DNA of 64,000 nt from an uncultured Lachnobacterium sp. (GTDB lineage: Bacteria > Bacillota > Clostridia > Lachnospirales > Lachnospiraceae). Each line of letters opens with the position of its first letter. Positions within the stretch are counted from its first letter, which is position 1. The DNA is taken from NCBI GenBank assembly GCA_900543445.1, contig UQRC01000001.1:67192-131191 (forward strand), in the 5' to 3' direction. The translations under genes and the position numbers were made by a program. Below, one piece after another: positions 59,747 to 64,000 of this stretch. The notes under the pieces were generated by a model. That model searched no databases and was not told the DNA's origin. It saw only the letters and a list, made by a program, of their open reading frames with translations.

Positions 59747-59752
59747 TATAAT
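59747..59752 (+). promoter_or_regulatory. -10 box before the DUF3783 gene
   Basis: TATAAT at 59747-59752 follows an A/T tract (A7T7). The -35 is poor. Confidence 0.45.
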
Positions 59753-59784
59753 ATGAAAAAACGCAGATGAAGGATTCGTAAATT

Positions 59785-60156
59785 ATGGAACAATTTATTT
59801 TAATGTTTGGATTAGATAAAGACAAGGAGAAGGCTGTACGTACAGTCTGCAGCAGGATAGGGGCAGTTCCGGTTACTGTAGAGCGCAGGGATTACAGCCA
59901 GAAACTTGGTACGCTTGCAGGTGTACAGGGATTTTCTCGTGACAAGACCGTGTACAGTGGTCCGAATTTTCCGGCAGAGATGCTTGTGTTTTCCGGAATG
60001 AATTCTACGCAGGTGGATGTGTTCCTTGCGGAATACAAGAAGACAGGGGTTCCGGCGGTCGGACTGAAAGCGATTGTGACACCTCATAATGTGTTCTGGA
60101 CAGCGGAAGCGTTGTTCAAAGAATTGCTCAAGGAGCATCTGCATATGTCAAAATAA
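59785..60156 (+). CDS. DUF3783 domain protein
   Basis: A 123-residue soluble protein with the LAGVQGF and EMLVFSGMNSTQVDVFLAEYK segments of DUF3783, a small family common in Clostridia and of unknown function. It resembles a ferredoxin-like fold by its alternating pattern. GAAGGA lies upstream. It has its own promoter and terminator. Confidence 0.82.
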   Translation: MEQFILMFGLDKDKEKAVRTVCSRIGAVPVTVERRDYSQKLGTLAGVQGFSRDKTVYSGPNFPAEMLVFSGMNSTQVDVFLAEYKKTGVPAVGLKAIVTPHNVFWTAEALFKELLKEHLHMSK

Positions 60157-60187
60157 GGATTGCCGGTTTCGGCAATCCTTATTTTTT
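60154..60187. terminator. Convergent terminator
   Basis: AAGGATTGCCG pairs with CGGCAATCCTT around GTTT, then ATTTTTTA. It overlaps the end of the DeoR-type gene. Confidence 0.88.
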
Positions 60188-60977
60188 AGAAATTCTCAGC
60201 AACTAACAGATTCACTCCTGCTTTCTCGTAGCTTTCCCGAAGCCGCTTCGACAATCCGGAATCTGTGATCAGCAGATTGATATCATCGATCGAAGCGTAG
60301 CTGGAGATCGAGTTGGTATCGAACTTTGTGTGATCGATTAATGCAACGGTTCTGGACGAAGAACTGACGCAAAGCCTTTTTAAGTCTGCTTCATAGATAG
60401 AGAAATCTGTGAGTCCGTTCTCCATGGAGAAACCTCTTGCGGAGACGAAAGCGATATCCGTGTGAAGTTTCTTTAACAAGTCCGCCCCGAGCAATCCTTC
60501 GATGGAAGAGGATGCAGAGGTGACGATACCGCCGGTCATAATAACCGTGACTCCCGGAATATCTTTCATGGCAAGTGCGAGATTAATTCCGTTGGTGATG
60601 ACAGTCAGCTCGGTAAAGCCGGTCAGATGTAATCCCAATGTATAAGATGTGGAACTTGCATCCAGGAAAATGCACATATGATCCTGTACCAGTTTCGCAG
60701 CTTCTTTGGCAATCATTTCTTTTTCGTCGCGATTCTCAAGCGCACGTTCATTAAATAAATAAGCCTTGGATGTGAGATCCTTTCTTCCCTCGTCATGGTC
60801 GAGGTAGAGCGCACCACCATGCGTCTTGGTCAATAAATGTTCTTTATCCATCTGATTCAAGTCCGTGCGAATCGTTGTTGCGGATACACCGAGCATATCA
60901 CTTAACTCATTGGTTGTTGCTTTGCGATTCTTCTCAAGATAGGACAGAATCAGGTTTTGTCGTTCTAATTGCAGCAT
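60186..60977 (-). CDS. DeoR/GlpR family transcriptional regulator
   Basis: A 263-residue repressor. The N-terminal DeoR helix-turn-helix (ILSYLEKNRKATTNELSDMLGVSATTIRTDL) is followed by a ribose-5-phosphate-isomerase-like sugar-phosphate sensor (IFLDASSTSYTLGLHL, VIMTGGIV, FVSARGFSMENGLTD). It is divergent from the transaldolase/transketolase operon, whose promoter is framed by 21-bp inverted repeats, so it likely represses that operon until a sugar phosphate binds. Confidence 0.9.
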   Translation of the reverse strand: MLQLERQNLILSYLEKNRKATTNELSDMLGVSATTIRTDLNQMDKEHLLTKTHGGALYLDHDEGRKDLTSKAYLFNERALENRDEKEMIAKEAAKLVQDHMCIFLDASSTSYTLGLHLTGFTELTVITNGINLALAMKDIPGVTVIMTGGIVTSASSSIEGLLGADLLKKLHTDIAFVSARGFSMENGLTDFSIYEADLKRLCVSSSSRTVALIDHTKFDTNSISSYASIDDINLLITDSGLSKRLRESYEKAGVNLLVAENF

Positions 60978-61100
60978 AAATACTCTTATTCCTTCCCCAA
61001 ATACAATATCGTGTATTTATATAAATCTATCATACTACGTTTCGTTTTCTTTTTCCAGCATTGTTTCATATTTTTCTTTTGATGACTTTTGAAAACTTTT

Positions 61101-61170
61101 ATTTGCTTTTATTTTCTGTTGCTTTTTCTTGCAAATAGTGTTATATTATCAACAGAAAACAAAAGCAAAT
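61101..61170. promoter_or_regulatory. Pair of 21-bp inverted operators framing the transaldolase promoter
   Basis: The sequence at 61101-61121 (ATTTGCTTTT-start, CTGTTG-end) and its near-perfect inverse at 61150-61170 (one mismatch) flank the core promoter. DeoR-type repressors bind such A/T-rich sites and can loop DNA between them. Confidence 0.6.
61119..61147 (+). promoter_or_regulatory. Promoter of the transaldolase operon
   Basis: TTGCTT and TATATT are separated by 17 bp, between the two operator copies. Confidence 0.65.
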
Positions 61171-61190
61171 ACAAAATGGAGGGTAAAAAA

Positions 61191-61844
61191 ATGAAATTTT
61201 TCGTAGACACAGCCAATGTAGAGGATATTAAGAAAGCCAATGATATGGGAGTTATCTGTGGAGTTACCACAAATCCATCCCTGATCGCAAAAGAGGGAAG
61301 AGATTTCAACGAGGTTATCAAAGAGATTACATCCATCGTTGACGGACCTATCAGCGGTGAGGTTAAGGCTACAACCGTTGATGCAGAAGGCATGATCAAG
61401 GAAGGCCGCGAGATCGCAGCAATCCATCCGAACATGGTTGTTAAGATTCCTATGACAGTAGAAGGACTTAAGGCAGTTAAGGTTCTTTCCGCAGAAGGCA
61501 TCAAGACAAATGTAACACTGATCTTTAGTGCAAATCAGGCAATCCTTGCAGCAAACGCAGGCGCTACCTATGTATCACCATTCCTTGGAAGACTTGATGA
61601 TATCAGTCAGCCTGGTATTGAACTGATCCGTCAGATCGCAGAGATCTTCGACATCTATGGATATGAGACAGAGATTATCGCAGCTTCAATCCGTAACCCG
61701 ATCCATGTAACAGATTGCGCACTTGCAGGTGCTGATATCGCAACCATTCCTTACAAGGTAATCGAGCAGATGACCAAGCATCCGCTTACAGATCAGGGAA
61801 TCGAGAAATTCCAGGCTGATTATAAGGCAGTATTTGGAGAATAG
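61191..61844 (+). CDS. fsa: Transaldolase/fructose-6-phosphate aldolase family protein
   Basis: A 217-residue enzyme of the short transaldolase (TalC/Fsa) subfamily. Schiff-base Lys85 lies in MVVKIPMT, the same number as in E. coli Fsa[10 protein letters not shown] and [10 protein letters not shown] are typical. The pentose-phosphate context favours transaldolase activity, but Fsa activity is possible. GGAGGG precedes the start at 61191; a longer frame would run through the operator. Confidence 0.9.
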   Translation: MKFFVDTANVEDIKKANDMGVICGVTTNPSLIAKEGRDFNEVIKEITSIVDGPISGEVKATTVDAEGMIKEGREIAAIHPNMVVKIPMTVEGLKAVKVLSAEGIKTNVTLIFSANQAILAANAGATYVSPFLGRLDDISQPGIELIRQIAEIFDIYGYETEIIAASIRNPIHVTDCALAGADIATIPYKVIEQMTKHPLTDQGIEKFQADYKAVFGE

Positions 61845-61877
61845 TTAATAAACGTGCCAAAGAATGGAGAGAAAATC

Positions 61878-62717
61878 ATGAATAAATTGGAACTTCAGAA
61901 GAAGGCGAACGAAGTCCGCAAAGGCATCGTGACAGCTGTCCATGCTGCAAAAGCAGGACATCCGGGCGGATCGCTTTCAGCTGCAGACATCTTTACCTAT
62001 TTGTATTTTGAAGAATTAAATATTGACCCGAAGGATCCTAAGAAAGCGGATCGTGACCGTTTTGTGCTTTCGAAGGGACATACCGCTCCGGGACTGTATT
62101 CGGCTTTAGCACTCCGTGGATATTTTCCGGTTGAGGATTTAAAGACACTTCGTCATCTGGGATCTTATCTGCAGGGACATCCGGATATGAAGAATATTCC
62201 GGGTGTCGATATGTCGAGCGGATCACTCGGACAGGGAATCTCAGCAGCGGTTGGTATGGCATTATCTGCGAAGTTATCAAACGAAGACTATCGTGTTTAT
62301 ACACTCCTCGGAGATGGTGAGATCCAGGAAGGACAGGTCTGGGAGGCTGCTATGTTCGCTGGATTCCGTAAGCTTGATAATCTCGTTGTGATCGTGGACA
62401 ATAACGGATTGCAGATTGACGGACCGGTGGATCAGGTATGCTCACCTTATCCGATTGATGAAAAGTTTAAGGCATTCAATTTCCATGTGATCGATCTTAA
62501 GGACGGCAATGATATGGATCAGATCGCAGCGGCTTTTGACGAGGCAAGAGGCGTAAAGGGACAGCCGGTAGCAATCATTGCGCATACGGTAAAAGGCAAA
62601 GGTGTCTCCTTTATGGAGAATCAGGTAGGATGGCACGGAAAAGCTCCAAACGACGAGGAGTACGCTATCGCTATGGCAGATTTGGAGAAGGAAGGTGAAG
62701 CATTATGTCAGAAGTAA
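61878..62717 (+). CDS. Transketolase, N-terminal (TPP-binding) subunit
   Basis: A 279-residue subunit with HPGGSLSAADI, SKGHTAPGLY, SSGSLGQGIS and the TPP motif GDGEIQEGQVWEA...NN. It is the first half of a split transketolase that moves two-carbon units in the pentose phosphate pathway. The start at 61878 follows GGAGAGA; the frame upstream to 61854 lacks one. It overlaps the C-terminal subunit by 13 bases. Confidence 0.93.
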   Translation: MNKLELQKKANEVRKGIVTAVHAAKAGHPGGSLSAADIFTYLYFEELNIDPKDPKKADRDRFVLSKGHTAPGLYSALALRGYFPVEDLKTLRHLGSYLQGHPDMKNIPGVDMSSGSLGQGISAAVGMALSAKLSNEDYRVYTLLGDGEIQEGQVWEAAMFAGFRKLDNLVVIVDNNGLQIDGPVDQVCSPYPIDEKFKAFNFHVIDLKDGNDMDQIAAAFDEARGVKGQPVAIIAHTVKGKGVSFMENQVGWHGKAPNDEEYAIAMADLEKEGEALCQK

Positions 62718-63643
62718 CTAAGATCGCCACACGTGTCAGCTACGGAAATGCGCTGGTAGAGCTGGCAAAGGAACACGATGATGTCTATGTTCTTGACGCA
62801 GACTTAGCTGCTGCGACACAGACTGCTATCTTCCGTAAGGAATTCCCGGAGAGACATATTGACTGCGGTATTGCAGAGTGTAATATGATCGGTATCGCTG
62901 CCGGACTTGCTGCAACAGGCAAGGTTCCGTTTGCAAGTTCGTTTGCGATGTTTGCAGCAGGACGTGCATTCGAGCAGGTTCGTAACTCCGTTGGATATCC
63001 GCATCTGAATGTGAAGATCGGCGCAACACATGCAGGAATCTCTGTAGGAGAGGATGGTGCAACCCACCAGTGTAACGAGGATATCGCGTTAATGCGTACA
63101 ATCCCGGGAATGGTTATCTTGAATCCAAGTGATGATATCGAGGCAAAAGCAGCTGTTAAGGCTGCATACGAGCATGATGGTCCGGTCTATATGCGTTTCG
63201 GACGTCTTGCAGTACCGATCATCAACGATAATCCGGATTATAAGTTTGAAATCGGCAAAGGCGTAACACTCCGCGAAGGCAAGGATGTTGCCATCATCGC
63301 AACCGGTTTATGTGTATCTGAATCACTTGTCGCAGCTGAGAAGCTTGCAGCAGATGGTATCAATGCGAAGGTTATTAATATCCACACGATCAAGCCTCTT
63401 GATGAGGATCTCATCGTGGCAGCAGCCAAAGAGTGCGGCAAGGTCGTAACCGTTGAGGAACATTCTGTTATCGGAGGACTCGGTTCGGCAGTATGTGAGG
63501 CTTTGTCCCGCAAGGCACCGACACCGGTTAAGACGATCGGTGTACAGGATCGCTTCGGTGAGTCCGGTCCGGCTGTGGCATTACTTGAAAAATACGGATT
63601 AAATGCAGAAGGCATCTATGCTTCTGTCAAAGAATTCGTATAA
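62705..63643 (+). CDS. Transketolase, C-terminal subunit
   Basis: A 312-residue second half with the pyrimidine-binding domain (VLDADLAAATQT, FPERHIDCGIAECNMIGIAAGLA with the TPP-activating Glu) and the C-terminal domain (VVTVEEHSVIGGLGSAVCE). Together with the previous gene it forms an alpha2beta2-type transketolase. A terminator follows. Confidence 0.93.
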   Translation: MSEVTKIATRVSYGNALVELAKEHDDVYVLDADLAAATQTAIFRKEFPERHIDCGIAECNMIGIAAGLAATGKVPFASSFAMFAAGRAFEQVRNSVGYPHLNVKIGATHAGISVGEDGATHQCNEDIALMRTIPGMVILNPSDDIEAKAAVKAAYEHDGPVYMRFGRLAVPIINDNPDYKFEIGKGVTLREGKDVAIIATGLCVSESLVAAEKLAADGINAKVINIHTIKPLDEDLIVAAAKECGKVVTVEEHSVIGGLGSAVCEALSRKAPTPVKTIGVQDRFGESGPAVALLEKYGLNAEGIYASVKEFV

Positions 63644-63674
63644 AAACTTTGTGTGTAACAATATTTATATATAG

Positions 63675-63710
63675 CAAAAGGGACATGCGTGCTGCGTGTC
63701 CCTTTTGTTT
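63675..63710 (+). terminator. Terminator of the transketolase operon
   Basis: CAAAAGGGACA pairs with TGTCCCTTTTG around an 11-nt loop, followed by TTTATT. Confidence 0.85.
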
Positions 63711-63722
63711 ATTCTATCGTTC

Positions 63723-63893
63723 TTATTCTGCTTGACCCATATCTCCAAGCGCATATTCAATGCACTGAATTACGACCTTATTGAATGACATATTGTTCTC
63801 ATTCGCAAGTGCCTGCACCTGGTCGATCAAATCCTTGGGAAGTCTTAGAGATTTATTTTCATATTCTGTGTAATCTGCTTTCAGTTTAAACAT
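63723..63893 (-). CDS. Small ribbon-helix-helix-like protein, 56 residues
   Basis: The minus-strand frame begins at ATG 63893 behind AGAGGT and reads MFKLKADYTEYENKSLRLPK, then DLIDQVQALANENNMSFNKVVIQC and a short end (EYALGDMGQAE). A beta strand with SLRLPK followed by two helices with the SFNKVV turn matches the Arc/MetJ fold, so it is probably a small DNA-binding regulator. No partner is visible on its downstream side. Confidence 0.7.
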   Translation of the reverse strand: MFKLKADYTEYENKSLRLPKDLIDQVQALANENNMSFNKVVIQCIEYALGDMGQAE

Positions 63894-64000
63894 ATTCTGT
63901 ACCTCTTTCTATTTTATTTTAGTACATAGTAAAAATATAAGAAATATTATTAAGATATACAGAAATATGATATAAACATATTTAAAATATAATATGTGAA
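63894..64000. other. A/T-rich end of window
   Basis: About 107 bp with very low G+C. It should hold the promoter of the small RHH-like gene on the minus strand, but I see no clear -35/-10 pair and no gene. Confidence 0.4.

Noticed and set aside
1-64000. tRNA, rRNA, CRISPR arrays, insertion sequences or prophage genes
   Set aside because: I saw no cloverleaf-like sequences, no regularly spaced repeats with spacers, and no transposase, integrase or phage structural protein motifs.

Overview
The window looks like chromosomal DNA of a gut anaerobe of the family Lachnospiraceae (Clostridia, Firmicutes). Supporting signs are AGGAGG-type ribosome binding sites, TTGACA/TATAAT promoters with 17-bp spacers, a PPi-type phosphofructokinase, a complete HydE/HydG/HydF [FeFe]-hydrogenase maturation set, a DUF3783 protein, split purine-end genes behind a ZTP riboswitch, and a raffinose operon of the AgaSK/sucrose-6-phosphate phosphorylase type known from Ruminococcus gnavus. 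I cannot name the species. I see no rRNA, tRNA, CRISPR array, phage or insertion sequence.

Layout. 1-4.9 kb: the end of an acyltransferase-like gene, a MATE exporter, a rhodanese/TtcA-like fusion and a PAS-GGDEF-EAL protein. 4.9-9.3 kb: a DtxR-type regulator, a FeoB-associated small membrane protein and a heterodimeric ABC exporter. 9.3-15.9 kb: an L,D-transpeptidase, PPi-phosphofructokinase, a radical-SAM enzyme, an S66 peptidase and a secreted DUF1002 protein. 16-17.8 kb: a Na/Pi cotransporter behind a Pho-box-like array. 17.9-28.4 kb: a same-strand cluster of thioesterase, aminopeptidase P, polA, coaE, a long FtsA-like protein, a WalJ-like hydrolase and the UPF0237/UPF0210 pair. 28.5-30.8 kb: a ZTP riboswitch followed by IMP cyclohydrolase and AICAR transformylase. 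30.9-39.2 kb: an AraC regulator divergent from a raffinose-family uptake and catabolism operon (binding protein, two permeases, alpha-galactosidase/sucrose kinase, sucrose-6-phosphate phosphorylase).

39.2-41 kb: an ECF sigma factor, a putative anti-sigma protein and a lipoprotein. 41-41.4 kb: a compact locus that I read as a candidate SOS-controlled type I toxin-antitoxin system. 41.4-45.8 kb: the hydrogenase maturation operon. 45.8-46.3 kb: a RelE-like toxin with a frameshift, plus its partner antitoxin. 46.5-57.3 kb: a MATE exporter, a two-component system, and a divergent operon with a propeller/solute-binding fusion, two ABC permeases, an HlyD-like adaptor, a MacB-core-like protein and a YgjP-like peptidase, with no ATPase. 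57.4-60.2 kb: a third MATE exporter, an AraC regulator and a DUF3783 protein. 60.2-63.9 kb: a DeoR regulator divergent from a transaldolase and split-transketolase operon, then a small ribbon-helix-helix-like gene.

The most interesting locus is 41.04-41.39 kb. A 28-residue single-span peptide on the minus strand has a strong Shine-Dalgarno and a LexA-like box inside its promoter spacer. A divergent RNA of about 70 nt on the plus strand can pair with the peptide's start region over 32 base pairs (two G:U pairs, one bulge), and the loops of the two terminators are complementary. The arrangement resembles E. coli tisB/istR. All of this is read from sequence and needs expression and toxicity data.
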